Positions 1 to 13,826 of a stretch of DNA of 64,000 bases are shown one piece after another. The notes beneath the pieces were generated by a model. The model did not search any database, was not told the DNA's origin, and saw nothing but the letters and a program-made list of their open reading frames with translations. Position 1 is the stretch's first letter; each line of letters begins with the position of its first letter. The DNA lies in contig NC_091935.1 in NCBI RefSeq assembly GCF_041260155.1, positions 8,583,501-8,647,500 of the forward strand, written 5' to 3'. Source of the DNA: Ptychodera flava (Eukaryota > Hemichordata > Enteropneusta > Ptychoderidae). The position numbers and the translations under genes were made by a program.

Positions 1-1672
1 TCGAAATTGACGAAACTTGGTTTGTATATTGAAGATACTATGATTCAACATTACTGAAAGTCATTTAGCATTTTTACGTTAGCCAATTCTTAATTTGCAT
101 ATTAATGAATTTTCCTGATTAGGGTTATATATCTGGATTGACTTTACCAAAGTTGATGAAACTTGCTATGTACATTGAAGATACCATGATACAGCATTAT
201 TGAAAGTTATTTAGCATTTTTAGTTTTTACATTTTTTTTCACATTGAAGATTGTTACGTGAAAGAAAACGAACAAAACGGTGACCTCATCAGTTTCCTTT
301 GAAACGAAATTTATTACAAAAAAATAAAACTAATTGCTAAGTCAAGGGACAGAGTACAAACTGTAAAAGTTGACAGGCTACTTATCTCAGCTTGGACGGC
401 ACTAAGGCTCCAGTCAGACAGTGATACAGACCGATGCAGTCCTTGGCTTGCAGGCTTGAGGTTGTACAAAGTCAACAGAATAAATCTAGCGTTGCTGTGA
501 ATGTCTTGAAAATCTTGAAATTAATACTGCTGGAGTTTCCAAAGTCTTATAGTAGCATGTCAGAGACACGATCCGAAATGTCTAACAGAAAATCATGCCG
601 CCCCAATATTTATACTTAAATTTAAGGTCATGTTAGAGAATAGAAGAAGAATCTAGAACTTCTATTGATATGCTGATTACTGCTCTAAAATATCTCCACT
701 TACACGACTAATTGAATTTTTAGAAGGTTCGAAACCAATTGAATTAAAGGTCGTGTGGGGGAAAATGACCTACATAACAAGATACTACCTCAAAACGATA
801 TTGAGTGCCATTTAGCATTTTTACTTCAGCCAATCCCTAATTTGAATGTTTCATGAACTTTCCTAATTAGGGCAATATATCTTGATTGACGACCAAAGTT
901 GATGAAACTTGCTATGTACATGGAAGATAGTATGATTCAACATCATTGAAAACATTAAGTCATTAAGCATTTTTACTTCAGCTGATCACTTATTTGCTTA
1001 TTGAACGAACTTTCAAAACTAAGAATATCTATCTGGATTGGCATGATCAAAGTTGACGAAACTCACTATGCATATTTGACATACACTGATACACAGGATT
1101 GTGACTGATATAACAATCATGAAAGTTGTTTTAGCAGTTTTAGATAAACTTGTTACTAATTTGCATATTTAACGAACTTTCCTAATTTTAGGGATATATC
1201 TGGATTGACATGCAATTTGCATATTTAACTAAGTTTTCATATTAAAGATATAATACCATAAGGACCCTAAAAAGTTTATGAAACTTGCTATGTATATTGA
1301 TGAGATTATTCTGTTGTATAAATAAAAGATATTTTGCATTTTCATGTCAGCTAATTTATAAATTGTATATCTAATGACCTTTCATAGTTTGGCATATATA
1401 GCTTGAAGGACATGACCAAAGGCAAGTACACTTGCTATATAAAGTTGTAATACAATGACAGCAGTCAAAGATATTTAGTATTAAGTATTTCAGCTAATTA
1501 CATACTTATAGACTTAGTGACCTTGGAATTAATCTGTGGAGAATATTTTTCATGATGTTGATCATAACACTAGCAATGAAGTTGCTAACATGTGGCAAAC
1601 GTTTAAATTGCAGACAACTGCAATTTATACTAAAACACGTGAACATTTTCAGTTCATATCTGGTTTCTTATT
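1..1672 (+). repeat. Satellite-like repeat, copy 1 (145-155 bp units plus unique tail)
   Basis: The block is built from degenerate units of about 145-155 bp. Each unit carries the phrases AAAGTTGATGAAACTTGC, ATTGAAGATACTATGATT, GTCATTTAGCATTTTTAC and CTAATTTGCATATTTAATGA. The first phrase recurs near 1, 150, 893 and 1048. From about 1400 to 1670 it changes into a non-repetitive tail containing GTGGAGAATATT and AACACGTGAACATTTTCAG. The same order of units and tail recurs in the same orientation at 61800-62992, so this is one repeat family and not a chance AT-rich stretch. No coding potential is visible. The interruption around 240-780 has no recognisable gene. The family is unnamed here. Confidence 0.75.
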
Positions 1673-2109
1673 TTGTTTGTTTTTTTGTCTATTCCGATCA
1701 TGTTTTAGTTCAATTTGATTTTGACCAATGCATCATAAGGATTGTTGTTACTACTACATGCTATCGTTAGCTGTTTGTCGAAACTGGCTGGAGAGAACTA
1801 TGCTACGTTCGATAAGATCCCAGTGTAATGTCTTTCTCAAAGTCTGTCGTGCTTATAGACGGGTTGCATCGGACTGTAAATGATTTTGCTTTGTTTTTCT
1901 TTGACACTGTTGTTTTGTTCGGAATATGTTTTTTTGTTCGGCATGTTTAACTTCTCTAACGAGTCATGTGATTTCTGATTTTCTTATCCTTAATCTTGTA
2001 GCTTTTGTTGTGAAATCCTGACCTACGATATATTAGGCAAAATTATTGTAAGTATTTTACGGATCACCTGCTGATTAGTATTCGTATTCAAAGTATCATG
2101 TTTCAACAG

Positions 2110-2346
2110 TTTGGTAGGTCACGTGTCTCGGATTGACACATATACCGTGACATGATGACCTCAATAAACTCCTTAGTTTTCCATGTATAAATCATCTGTC
2201 AAAACCGCATTCTGGTTGACAAGCCTCTGCTTGGTTGTCCTGCTGCTTGACAAGTAACAGAAACCTGGCTGAAATCGGATTAGAACTGTTATTTCTTGGG
2301 AACGCGGTTCCTGTTTTAGAGTGATTCAAACTTGACCGTGGTTGCC
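2110..2346 (+). promoter_or_regulatory. Conserved upstream region of CUB-LDLa gene 1
   Basis: This stretch just before the start codon aligns by eye with 8390-8657 upstream of copy 2. Shared blocks include GTCACGTGTCTCGGAT / GTCACATGTCCCGGAT, CACATATACC / AACATATACC, a CTTTAGTTTTCC-like block, and CTGTTTTAG close to the start. The CTGTTTTAG ending could be a splice acceptor, so part of this may be a 5'UTR intron. A TATA-like TATAAAT lies near 2186. That it is a promoter is inferred from position and duplication only. Confidence 0.4.
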
Positions 2347-4186
2347 ATGGTTATCGTTACTTCTTGTCCAAACCAGTGGGTGTCTACTGCGTTCACGTTA
2401 CTCACCCTGTTGTTGCTGTTCTTATCCACCGTCGAATCCGATGATTCCATTTGTAAGTACAAAATGTTTAACCCAACCATGTTACAATGTTGTGCCCTTG
2501 TGTACACAGTGCTCCTTTCCTAAGATCACTTCAAGATTATACAATTGATTTGGTGTCTTACTGTATTTCCTATTTGACCTGTCTGACCCCGACTCAAACG
2601 CTTAATGGCCCTCGGTAGGACTTTACCCCTAATATTGAAACATTACAATTTACAAATTAAGATTATCAACGACAAGTGAAACAGGGCGAAGTAAGATGGA
2701 TCTAAGGGGTATAAAATCATCGATGTGCTGTCTGCAGGGACAAAAATCGCCATATTTTGAAAAATCTTAACTAGTTCTGCTCTATATGAAAAGGGGTTTA
2801 TTTGTGTTCGTCCACGTTTTTTGTAAAATCCAAAATTCGCGACGGTCGCCATATTTATTTACACGATATGACGTGATGACGTAGGCGAGCTCACAGTAAG
2901 TAAGGCTGGATTCACAAAGTCCTCTGGAGGGGGATTTCAGACGGGGGCTTAAACAATTGAGGGTATATGGGGCATGAAATTAATGTGGTACTAAAACGAA
3001 GGGGCTTGAAAACTGTCGCTTATTCGAACTATCATAATGAACCAATGTCGAACAAAAGTCACGTACAAGTTAAGGATTAACAAAAAAGGTTGCAGTTGTC
3101 CTTTGAAAACTGTTTACTCACACCCGTAAAAGTTGCTGTTATTTGTACAAAGAGAACGTTGGTTTTTAAAAGGGAGCGCGAACATAGTGATCTAGGGTAC
3201 CGTACAGAATGTTCAGAATATTTTGAAAATTGTTGCTTATCATCTGCACTCAGTAATTCGCAGAGTTCTCTCTTTGCACAGTTGCGAGACTGATCAGTAA
3301 GTTTTAGTTATAGTAGCCCATTGATGTTAGACTCTAAGAATTATTATTGCCAGATAACAAATTTTTAGAGAAACCTGGACAAGGTATTTAGCCTACATGC
3401 GTTTAACATGTTAAGTCCTATTTTCAGTAGGTGACGGGATGTCTGTGAGTTTCAATTTTTCTTAATGATTAGTTTGCTTTTGGGTGACATTCTTCCCAGT
3501 GGAAACGCTGAAGATCAAAATTTTTATGAGTTGGAAGCTAGGGATAGGGGTACTTGGAATGTTTTTGACGTTGTTATAATGGTACTTGTACAAAACAGAA
3601 AATATATCTCTATTCTCCCGTCCCTTGCTGAGGTATTTGTAAACGCAACCTAAATAAAACAATCGCTTGACGTCACGAATTTATTTGTAATGTTGACGAC
3701 GTCATCGCTATTTTCAGCGTTTACTCTAACTTTGGCAGCACGGTTCAACTTATGATATATCGAAAAAACTTTCTCTAGTAGTAGCCGACAACTCACAGTA
3801 ATGGAAGTAACTAAAACTACACTGATTTTAAACAAATTTTACAGAGTACATCATCAGATCAAGATACGACGACAAACGAGCAATCTTTTGATGTGTCACT
3901 CAGATATACTTTGCGCTAACAATGAGTTATACATTGCCAAAACAAATAAACTAACTCCTAAATTTATTTTTCGAATGATAAATGAAGAGTGGCGGTTAGC
4001 GTTCAGTTGACGTCATCCATATCGGAATGTCTATTTTCGTCTGTGTGCTTGCACAAATGGAATGTTTGCGTGTACTTTGGTATACAATTCGTCGACTCTT
4101 AGTTCTGTAAAAAACAGGTGTAAAGCTCTTTTTTGAATATGGCGAAAAGAGCCCGAAATGTCAGGCATAGAGATCGGCAAGAAAGG

Positions 4187-4272
<86 letters not shown>

Positions 4273-6618
4273 TCATAGAGACCATAATATAAAAAACACA
4301 CTTCCTCCACATAATTGTGTAAAAACATAAATCGTCCTACAGTGCAGCCGCCTTTTCCTTAACCGTTTAATCACTAGCAGGGCTTGTACATCCCATTGGT
4401 TTACAACGTAATGAGTGAAAATACATACACAGTAAACATAGTTTGAAGGGTTAAGTTACAAATGATTTTTGTAATCCGTCTGCCTGTAGACTATATGACT
4501 GAACTTTGCGACCAGACACTGACACCAACTCATGGTGATAGAATACTCTCCCATGAAGGCGAAATGTATAAACGCCTCGTGGACTGTGTGCTCGTTTTGA
4601 AAACGGAAAACAAAAATCAGAGTATAGCTATTGATGTGAGTAACTACTGTTTTATATAATATTATTGCAAACCTATTTCAATGTTTGTGGCGAAGTTGAA
4701 CCATTACTTTATAAAGCCATAGCCACCGTTTTCCTGTGTGCATATTGGAATGGTTCTCGGTAATTTTTGTTCGTTTCTGGTCGTTTCTGAAACACTGATG
4801 AAAGGCACTGTAAATAATCAACTAGATACTGCATTTTTGAACCACTCTGTCTTCAAATATGGGCGTCAAACACACAGTGTAATAATTATGTTTTCTTGTA
4901 ATTTAATGTTTCATCTACCAGACACAATTATTAGCTGAAATAATTACCCATGATTTCTACCAATGACAATGCAGTTTCTTCGTGATCATGATTCGCAAAA
5001 TGTCATTACAGCTAAATGATCTGCGCAAATAACGTTATCTAAAACAGTTATTCAAACTTGAACTTCTCATCCTTCTCCTCAGTATGATTGGTACGATATG
5101 AAAAAAGTTGACAAGGTCTGCACTGATTATCTAGCGATATATGACGGCGACAGTTTGGAACCTGCAGACCTGTTGGACTGGATATGTGGATGGGACGACA
5201 ACCCAATGACACCGACCGTATTTTCAACCGGAAGCACACTGACACTAAGATTTTTTTCGATAAGCTGGGTTTCTGGAAAAGAATTTTCTCTAAAAGTCTC
5301 AGTTGTAGAGTATAGTAGGTATTACATTGGTGTAATTTGGTGAAAATTTGTATTCAGTCGGTTTCAATTTTGAAGCTGAGAGATAATGACAAAATAATGT
5401 CACCAGTATGCTGTTTATACTCAGGATGTTTCTCATACTGAAGGTGCTTTTCAATTTGTTTATCCGGGTTCAAATGTGAAACCCTTCTCTGATAAGCTAA
5501 CTTTGTTTTCAATATAGCGTTTTGTATCAAAATATAAATATTATCGTTTGAAAGCGTGTTAAATTGAGCCCTTACCTCAAATTGGTTTTGAGCCGTTTTT
5601 GTCGATTCCGACCCTGGGAAGTTACTCACATCGTTCATCTGTGTAGAGTACTTTGAGAAAATCGTCATGTTCGACATATAAAATTTCATACTGTCGTTAA
5701 GACAGGGGTAGTCACTGCAGTGCTCAAGGTACTAGGCTTTCTGATGAACTTATACTATTGACGGTTAATCGTTTATTGCTTTGTCTTGTTTTGTTTTGTT
5801 TTTTGTTGTTGTTTTTTTTTACATTTAGACAAAGATTGCGGCGAAGGAATGTATCACTGTAATAACCATAGATGCATTGACCAGTCCTTGGTCTGTGATG
5901 ACAGAAACAACTGTGGAGATAACTCGGATGAATCATACTGTCAAAAATCAGACAAAAGCGGTATGTACAGCAATGAAATAAAACAGACATCTACTTGTCA
6001 AAATTTTACCCACAAGTCCCTCGCTCTGACTTCAGCTAACGTTTCTTTATTATGCTAGAATAAAGTTTAAACGCAAAAAGTATAACTTCTTAATGTCTGA
6101 TAAAATTACATTTAATAATAGGAGTAAAAGTGGGAAACTAACGACTAACTGGCATCAAAATTACATGTAAACTTTGCTGGTACTACATATACGGGACAGC
6201 AACCTTTAGGCGGAGATTAAGTCTATCTGCGATAGTCATTCTGTGTTAATTCAAAATGTGAGATGACAAAGCGTAGTCTTCAAGTCTGAGACTTCCTCGA
6301 CACGTTTGCAAAAGCTTTACTTTCTGCAAGAATTACTGGCATTACAAATAAGAACTGCGAGAGAGAATTATCAAACAAATTTAGCATTGTGCGTTAACAT
6401 TCTGTGTCTAAATCACCATCACTTTTACTTGTTTGCTTGTTACCTTCCCAGGAACTATCATGTTAATCATGGTTTTCACCGTTGGGGGCGTTGTCATCCT
6501 TACGGTCCTTCTCCTCGGAGTCGTACATCTGGTTAATCGAGCTCGTCGCTATGACCGCTGCTCTCCGGGAAGAAAATACCTTATGTCTCGATTACGTAAG
6601 GATAACGCTGCGTTTTAG
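2347..6618 (+). CDS. CUB-LDLa single-pass membrane protein, copy 1 (5 exons, 260 aa)
   Basis: Exons are 2347-2452, 4490-4635, 5083-5314, 5829-5960 and 6452-6618, all GT-AG, with phases 1-0-1-1 and an open joined frame. The start ATG follows GTTGCC, conserved in copy 2. Residues 1-31 form a signal peptide with a Leu-rich core. Residues 42-160 are a CUB domain with four cysteines (TELC, VDC, KVC, WIC) and the [10 protein letters not shown] calcium-type strand. Residues 165-199 are an LDLa module with six cysteines and the DNSDE calcium box. Residues 208-233 are a transmembrane helix containing VGGVV. A basic 27-residue tail ends RLRKDNAAF. The architecture predicts a type I surface protein binding ligand through CUB and LDLa. 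It resembles NETO-type proteins but has only one CUB. The ligand is unknown. AATAAA lies at about 6714. Confidence 0.85.
2453..4489 (+). other. Intron 1 of gene 1
   Basis: Donor GTAAGT at 2453 and acceptor CTGCCTGTAG ending at 4489. The intron shares blocks with intron 1 of copy 2, for example ACGTCACGAATTTATTTG at about 3670 against ACGTCAAGAATTTATTTT at about 9641, and the TTTTCAGCGT block. It also contains the (GA)n tract listed separately. No internal exon is seen. Confidence 0.7.
4190..4270 (+). repeat. (GA)n microsatellite
   Basis: About 40 GA units with one GG interruption, in intron 1 of gene 1. Six-frame translation gives Arg-Glu or Ser-Leu repeats that are artefacts of the tract. 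Copy 2 has no such tract at the equivalent place (about 10160-10200), so it expanded or was lost after the duplication. Confidence 0.95.
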
Positions 6619-8389
6619 CCATGAGCGCAAAGTACTGTAACGTCACAAAAGATTCGATCAGTATTATGATACGTAAAACCAACTCCTAAATGCAAGAAGT
6701 TTTACTGAATGAGAATAAAAGGTGTGGTAAGCGATCGATTGCAAAATTTCTATTAAACACTCACTTTCAAGTGCACAGTACCCTGATTAAATATATGAAA
6801 GCAGTAATTAACTGAATGATAGCAGAGCAAGTGTCTATCCAACGTATCCTTTGTATTCCTCTTTTGAATGTTTGCCTTCAGGAAGGAGATTTCGCTGCTT
6901 GAAGTGTTACAAATTAAGGTACAGCAAGATCTTTGTTCCAATAGCCATCAAGAGACTCAATCTCTGAAGTGTTATTTTTGTGTGTTTGCTGACATAGTCT
7001 GTGTTTTTATGTCTGTCTGTTTGTTATTTCTATCCTCTGAGCTGTAAGGTGATTATCCTTTTTAGGACAATAAAGTATAATAATAATAATAATGATAATA
7101 GGTCACGATGAGATAAGGGTACAACAGGATCCCTAGCAACATTTCGCCAAGGTTGGCACTGACTTCGAAAAAGTTATGGGTAAATCTTAATCTATTCTTT
7201 ACTGCACAAGCTGCTATAAGTCAATGACTTTAGGTACTAGGTTCAAGAGGCTCTAGATACATGCATTTATGTATTACTTAAGTTTTTTATATTTAATAGC
7301 CATCAGGATGGCTAGATGTCCATACCAATTTTCCAGTACACTTCTCTTTTTTTTCAATAGTGACTGTGGTAGACTATAGCAATTTCAATTGATGTTCACA
7401 TGCAGTATTCAAAACTTTGCACAAGATGTTTTATAATCACCATGTTTATGAAAGACTTTGATTGTAGAATTCCGGGCCATCCAGGTCCATTATCTCACGT
7501 AGAAGATGATTGTTAAAGATTAGACATTTTACTCAGGTTTAGTTTTTAAGTCGTTATTTTGGTTCTGACATCAGACAAGATATTTTACATTACTCGAGCT
7601 TTTACGTGCAAAAGTGATGTGAAAACATTTTGGGTCATTTGTCGAATAAATTTTATAGCGCAAGTAAGTTTTCTGTCTTTATTTAAGTGTAATTTGCAAC
7701 AAACATACCAACTTGAAGAAAAATAGTACCGTTAACTAAAGGTAAAATGCGCCTCAGGAATAGATAAATGAATTCTCATTTTTTTATTCTCTGCTGATCT
7801 ACCACTTGTGGGGGCTCATTTCAAAAACTCTTGGTGTAAGAAAATATTCACTGTCTTAGTTTTCCGAAAATCGACACTATAAATAGCATGCAACAAAACA
7901 GCTAATCCACTTTTCAATAATTTATAATCTATCGCCACGATACCACAATTTTTTGTCGTTACTTGTGGGTGAACAGCTGCACTCCGCAGTGCATAGTCAT
8001 CTATTGCCATGATACTGTAACAATTATTGAGCTGTGTAATATTTTTATTCGTTCAATATTTATTCACTATCCAGACATCTTTTCAAGAGAAAAAAAAACC
8101 GGTTTTCTTGTTTAAGTATTCAGCGTTACGGCAATAATACTTCAAACAATATTGGCATATAGTCGAAATTGTCACATGATCTCTGTTGCCCAGCGATTAC
8201 AAAACTTTATCGGTGAATGGTATTTTCTTTGAATTGACACCAGCTTTTAGGTATCTTGCAAGTTAATATGTCGACGAGCCTATGATACATTTGGCAAAAA
8301 TTAGTAAGACTTTTCATTGGAATCACCTTCCGATTAAAAAATTACCACTTCAAAGAGTCTTCAAAGGGTCATGTGGAACATTTTGGTCA
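6619..8389. other. 3' flank of gene 1 and intergenic DNA
   Basis: No gene is seen. The stretch includes AATAAA near 6714 and a (AAT)n run at 7080-7100 preceded by GGACAATAAAG, which looks like the 3' tail of a non-LTR retroposon. DNA at 7110-7700 shares blocks with 14050-14710 downstream of copy 2, for example GTCGAATAAATTTT in both. A short inverted fragment of dispersed family B (see 18277-18600) lies at about 7790-7835. Confidence 0.55.
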
Positions 8390-8657
8390 GTCACATGTCC
8401 CGGATGGGAACATATACCATGACAACCGTGACGTCAATATACCCATCCCAGAAACCCTTTAGTTTTCCCATTATTTATTTGTCATTTATCCCATCAAAAC
8501 CACACATGAACAGGTACTGATTCTTGGTGTCGAGACCGTGCATGGCTGGTCCTGGTACCTTACCAGCAACAGATATCCGGCCAGCTGAAGTCGGTTTAGA
8601 AATAATTCTCTTGGAATACGGTTTCTGTTTTAGGATTCCCACTTGACTGTCGTTGCC
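8390..8657 (+). promoter_or_regulatory. Conserved upstream region of CUB-LDLa gene 2
   Basis: Paralogous to 2110-2346. It ends in GGTTTCTGTTTTAG and then a short leader before GTTGCCATGG. Shared sequence on both sides of the possible acceptor suggests that the regulatory region was duplicated with the gene. No promoter element is demonstrated. Confidence 0.4.
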
Positions 8658-11600
8658 ATGGTTATCAGTACAGCTTGTCCAGACCAGCGGGTGTCTGCCG
8701 CGTTCACGTTGCCCATCCTTTTGTTGTTGTCTGTCGTGGAACACGTTGATTCTATCTGTAAGTACAGAGCAGTTTAACATAGGCAGTTGTAGTTTTTTGC
8801 CAGTGCGTTCACGTTGTTCCTGCTGTCATATCACCTGCAGACCTTATAAATGTTTTGGTGTCTGATTATACTGCCAATTTGAACTGTGTGACCTCGGCTC
8901 AAGCGCTTCAATGACCCTGGGTAGCAAAAATTCCCGCATCTTAAATCTAGGTACACATAGAAAAATTGAATTACTGGAAATGTTTATCCAGCCATGCGTA
9001 ATTTTGCCAGGAAGGTAGTGACAAAACTCACGTGCACATGATTCTGTCAGTCAAATATTATCCTGTGATTATTATTCGTCCTGGTGTTGGACTCGGTGAC
9101 TTATACTTCTGAAAAACTAGAAGTAAAGTTTTCAGTTCCCGATCAGCGATTTATTTCTTAAAATTGCAACTGTTCTGTCTTGGACAGTGCTGGTTTGATC
9201 GGATCATCGCACGACCAGGCCATCTTCAAGACCTGGTCCATTGTCCGTTACACAACATTTTACTGAAAATATCTTCCAGGTTCGCTTCATCCCTCTGTGG
9301 ATTAATTTTCACCTCATTAATATGTACAAAAGTATCCATATTTTTAAGCCATTCCAAACGTAACAGTTTCAACGAGAATCTTATTTCCCATAAGAAGGAC
9401 TATACTGTAAATGGTACACAAAAAGACCACGACAAAAGGACGTTCAGCTTCGCTCGATTTTAATCTACAGGGAGAAAGGCGACATATTTTGATAAATACA
9501 TGTAGTACTTTTTGTGTGTATGTATAGAAAAAGGATTTATGGTCGTCCGTAGTTCTGAAAAATAAATTCGCAAACCCGCGTCGGTCGCCATCGTTAATGT
9601 CACCCTACAAGTAGGATCACAGTAAGTAAATACAACAACGACGTCAAGAATTTATTTTTAGTGCTGGTGACGTCATAGCTATTTTCAGCGTCTATTGCCG
9701 CCGATACACTTGAAAAAAGTACCCTGACCTTGGCAGCGTGATTCAAGTTATGACATGTTGAAAACATAGCTTTGCGAAAACTCACAACAATTTGAGTGAA
9801 CTGAAGCTGAACTATACATGAGCAGATTTGACACTACAAATAAGTATATCAAGACACGACAATTTGTGAGTAACCTCTTCATCTGTCACTCATATATAAT
9901 GACGCGAATTCCATTGAATGCTGGCAATAAAGTCATATCTTACAAAAACAAATATACTAGCCCCTAAATTTATTTATTTTTAAAATCATAAATAAAGAAT
10001 GACCGTTAGCTTTAAGTTATCCATACGTTATCCACATTGGAATGTCTATTTTCACCTCTACGCCGTGTACATATGGAATGTTTGTTTGTACTTTGGTGTA
10101 CAATTCGTTGACTGCCAGTTCTGTAAACAACAGGTGTAAGGCTCTTCTTGAATATGGAAGAAAAGACAACGTATTTATCAATCTCGTATAAAAACAGGCA
10201 CACAGAGAGGTGAACAACAAAGGTTTGGACAGCTAAAGAGATTATATTTTGTTAAAACACCAATAAGTCTAATTTTTCGCGTATTTTCCATTGTTTTCGT
10301 CCTTGTTTTGTGATATGGTGTCTTGACTTACTCATTTATGATGACGTGTCTTCCATTGAGTGCCAGCAATAAAGTTATATATTGCAAAAAAAACAATAAA
10401 CCTTAAAATTTATTTTCAAAATGATAAATAAAGAACGACGGTTATAGTTCAGTTGACCTTATCCGTATCGGAATGTTTGGTACTTCAAAAAATTCATTTC
10501 GAAATACTTACAACTTTCCAGCACAACCCTATGTAACAATGTCCAATGTCATAGACTAGAATTCTTATTTTCATCGTAAATAATTATAATGCATCGTGTT
10601 TGCAGGGCTGATTCTTGTATTCCGACATAACGAGCCTTATATTAGGAATAAGACTAGAAAATGAAAAGATGTTTACTTTTTTCAGAAATTGCAGTAATTT
10701 TCTATTAAATATTACACAGTAGCTCGCAGAGGATTGCAAAGGTAGTAGATCGATGGATATGTACAATATGTGTAAAATTCAACTCGAGGAAAGACGTAAA
10801 ATTAAACCTCAAATCAAAAATATAAATGAAAACCAACAGAATCCATCAAGACAGCGATCGGTAAAGATACCATGCCGAATTCAAAGTCGGAGGATAGTGT
10901 TTTCCAGATTCGAGTATGACATGTGTCCTTTGAAGCACTTGACTTCTCATTGCTTCAATTGGGCGATGTGTATCTCGCTCTGTAATTGAACTTTCGCCTT
11001 TCAACATGCTGGGTGGTTTGAACATGATGGTTGGACCCTGTAAACACGAAATAGGGTTGAAAGTGTTAGGTTATTAATAATTTTGTATTCCGTCTACCTG
11101 TAGACTATATGACTGAACTCTGCAATCAGACACTGACACCGACCCACGATAGAATACTCTCGCAAAGAGGCGAAGTGTATGAAAGAAACTTAGACTGTGT
11201 GCTTGTTCTCAAAGCGAGGAAGAAAACTATGAGTGTCGCTATCGATGTAAGCAACTACTGTACTCTTTTTTAACAATATCGCTAAAAGTTTTGAAACCAA
11301 GTTCAAAATTTTTGGCGAAACTGAACAATTGTTTTAATGCATTTCTCTTCTGTACGGCCACATATCGTTGAAAATGTTTTCAAGTAAATGTAAGCGTGAA
11401 TATATATTTTTAACAGAGCGAAAGCTAGCAAATAATCATGAAATAATTCATTCGAATTGTACCGAAACAGGTTAAATCATTGATCAACTTGTGTGGTGCT
11501 TAGTCGTCATGTCTTGTAATTTGCTATTAAATTTCACTACGTTATGGCATATAAGAATTATAGACTATAGAAATTCAAATAATGCAGTCTTATGATCGTT

Positions 11601-13826
11601 GAACTTGCAGTTTTTTCAATGTCAAACGACTAAAATAGCAATTATTATATGCTATGGCTATCGGATGATATTAGAATCTGTAAACACCTATCGCTGACAA
11701 AGCAATTATCATGTGGTTACAGATTTGCACAATATCTTATCATTGTGAGTATATCATCAGCACGGATAAAGTCATTAAAAACAGTCGTTAAAGTAATTTT
11801 GTCCCGTGACAGAATGAACTTATAACATATCCATCTCCTTCCCCTCAGTACGATTGGTACGATATGCAAAAAGTCGGCAACGTCTGCATTGATTACTTCG
11901 CGATACATGATGGCGACAGTCTGGACCCTGCAGACCTGTTGGACTGGATATGTGGACGGGACGACAACCCGATGACACCGACCGTGTTTTCAACCGGAAA
12001 CACGCTGACACTGAGACTATTTACGACAACTTGGGTTTCCGGAAGAGGATTTTCATTGATATTCGCGTCTGTTGAGTATCGTAGGTATCTGTGCGATATC
12101 TTTTGTGAAATTTTCGATTTCAATTGTGAGGCGAGAAGATATGTCATTACTTTGCTGTTTGTATGAAAGGTGGTTCTCATATTTGTAACACACCTTTGAA
12201 TTTATTTATAAGCAGAAATCTGGAGCCTACTTTTCTCGGAAAGCTATTTTTGTCCCTTTTTGAGGTTTTGAATGTCACTCTGTGTCAAAATATAAAAAAT
12301 GAAAAGGTATAGATAATTAGTCAAAGTTAATCACAAGTGGCGTATATATTTTACATCATGCGCTGGAAGGTGCGTTTATGTGAGCCATCGGCTCAAACTC
12401 GTGATTTGAACCAGTTTGGACCAAGTAAGTAACCGTGACTTGCCGGGTATATTGTTTATCCCATTTTATGTACTGTGAGAAAGTGGTTATATTTTTTTAA
12501 AACAAAGCGCAAGAAGTTAACAAATTTTTGACAAGTACTTCATCCTATCGTCGACTAAAATGGGTAGTCGCTGCAGTGTTCAAGCTAAAACTTCGTGGTT
12601 GACTTCAAGATGAACTGATGAAGTTTTTCATTTTTTTAATTTTTACATTTAGACAACATCTGCGACGATGGGAAGTATCATTGTCATAACGATCGATGTA
12701 TTGACCAGTCTGCGGCCTGTGATGGCGAAAACAACTGTGGCGACAACTCCGATGAATTATACTGCCAAATTAAAACAAAATCGATCAAAACCGGTATGTA
12801 TTGCTAAATAGCTATTTCAATGAAACAGTCATCTACTTGTCAAAATTTTACCCACAAGTCCATCTGATTTCCAATAACGTTTCTGTTGTTAATTTTAGCA
12901 ACATGTTGAAACAAAAAATATCTTAAAGAGTAAAGAGGTAACTGAACGAAAACAGATCCATCTTACGAAAAAGTCATTTTTTTCCAATTTTCACCGAAAA
13001 ATGGAAAAGTAGCAGCATTCCATTGCTTGTTTTGGATAATTTATCTCAAAAACTGTAAAATCCTGAACGTGTTGTAATTGTAAATATTTTAATATTTCTT
13101 TGCATTTGACGATATTGCCATATTTAAACAGAAAGTTTAATTTTCCATTGTATGAGAGAAAAATTTATGTACTTCTTTTTAATGGCATGAAAATGAAGGA
13201 AAAAATCTGGCCCATCAATTAGCACATCTTTGATACAACAGATCTCACTTATTTCCCCAAAATAAAAACTTGTAATGATGAAACGCGCCCCTACTTACGT
13301 TTTTTGCAGAGAAAATTTTAAAGCATCAAATTGTTGGAGATAGTTTGCAGATATTTTAAAGAAAAATCTTCCAATTCTTTTGACTACAATTATTCTATCT
13401 CATTTTTAGACATATTTTGTCAGAGATGGATGTTAAATGAAGACACTCCTCGATTTTCTACATTTTAAAATTATTTTTTGCCAACTATCTGGTAGGCCAA
13501 CAAAAATTGAGCTTTGGAAAGTCCACTGTACCCTATCTCAAATGTTGTTCACTTTGAAGTTCAAGTTCAACAAAAGTTGTCATGCAACTAAATTGTTATC
13601 ATGCTTTATGTTAAAACATAGACAGGAGAAGGTATCACTCAAATCACTATCGGTAATTTATTTTTTCCCAGATCCTATTATGCTGTTTATGGTGTTCACC
13701 GTTGGGGGCATTGTATTGCTTGCAGTCGCTCTCTACGGACTCATTCACCTGGTTGACCGATTTCGTCACTATGGCCGTTGCTCTTCAAGTTCCCGGACAA
13801 GCACACCTGATGTCTCGATTACGTAA
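8658..13826 (+). CDS. CUB-LDLa single-pass membrane protein, copy 2 (5 exons, 256 aa)
   Basis: Exons are 8658-8757, 11104-11246, 11849-12080, 12653-12793 and 13672-13826, with the same phases (1-0-1-1) and an identical 232-nt third exon length as copy 1. The product has a signal peptide (1-30), a CUB domain (about 40-157) and an LDLa domain (162-199) with CGDNSDE. A transmembrane helix at 208-233 contains the same VFTVGG motif. A 23-residue Ser/Thr-rich tail ends in PDVSIT. Its exon 3 matches copy 1 at 58 of 77 residues by hand count. The tail differs markedly: the basic end of copy 1 is replaced by a serine run. The larger open frame starting at 13437 reads through intron sequence, and only its last 51 codons belong to the gene. 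Function is inferred from domains only. Confidence 0.85.
9925..10480 (+). repeat. Internal duplication within intron 1 of gene 2
   Basis: A block of about 130-150 bp occurs twice in direct orientation about 415 bp apart: CATTGAATGCTGGCAATAAA near 9912-9931 and CATTGAGTGCCAGCAATAAA near 10350. Both are followed by matching AAATTTATT, ATAAATAAAGAA and CGTTAGCT/GGTTATAG-type sequence and then a GGAATGT block. Copy 1 holds this block once (about 3920-4030), so one extra copy arose after the gene duplication and helps explain the longer intron. Confidence 0.6.

Noticed and set aside
4031-4330. Ser-Leu and Arg-Glu repeat frames
   Set aside because: Produced by the (GA)n tract only.
13437-13671. 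Upstream part of a 129-codon frame ending with gene 2 exon 5
   Set aside because: It is intron 4 read-through; the acceptor CCCAG at 13671 and the match to copies 1 and 3 show that coding starts at 13672.
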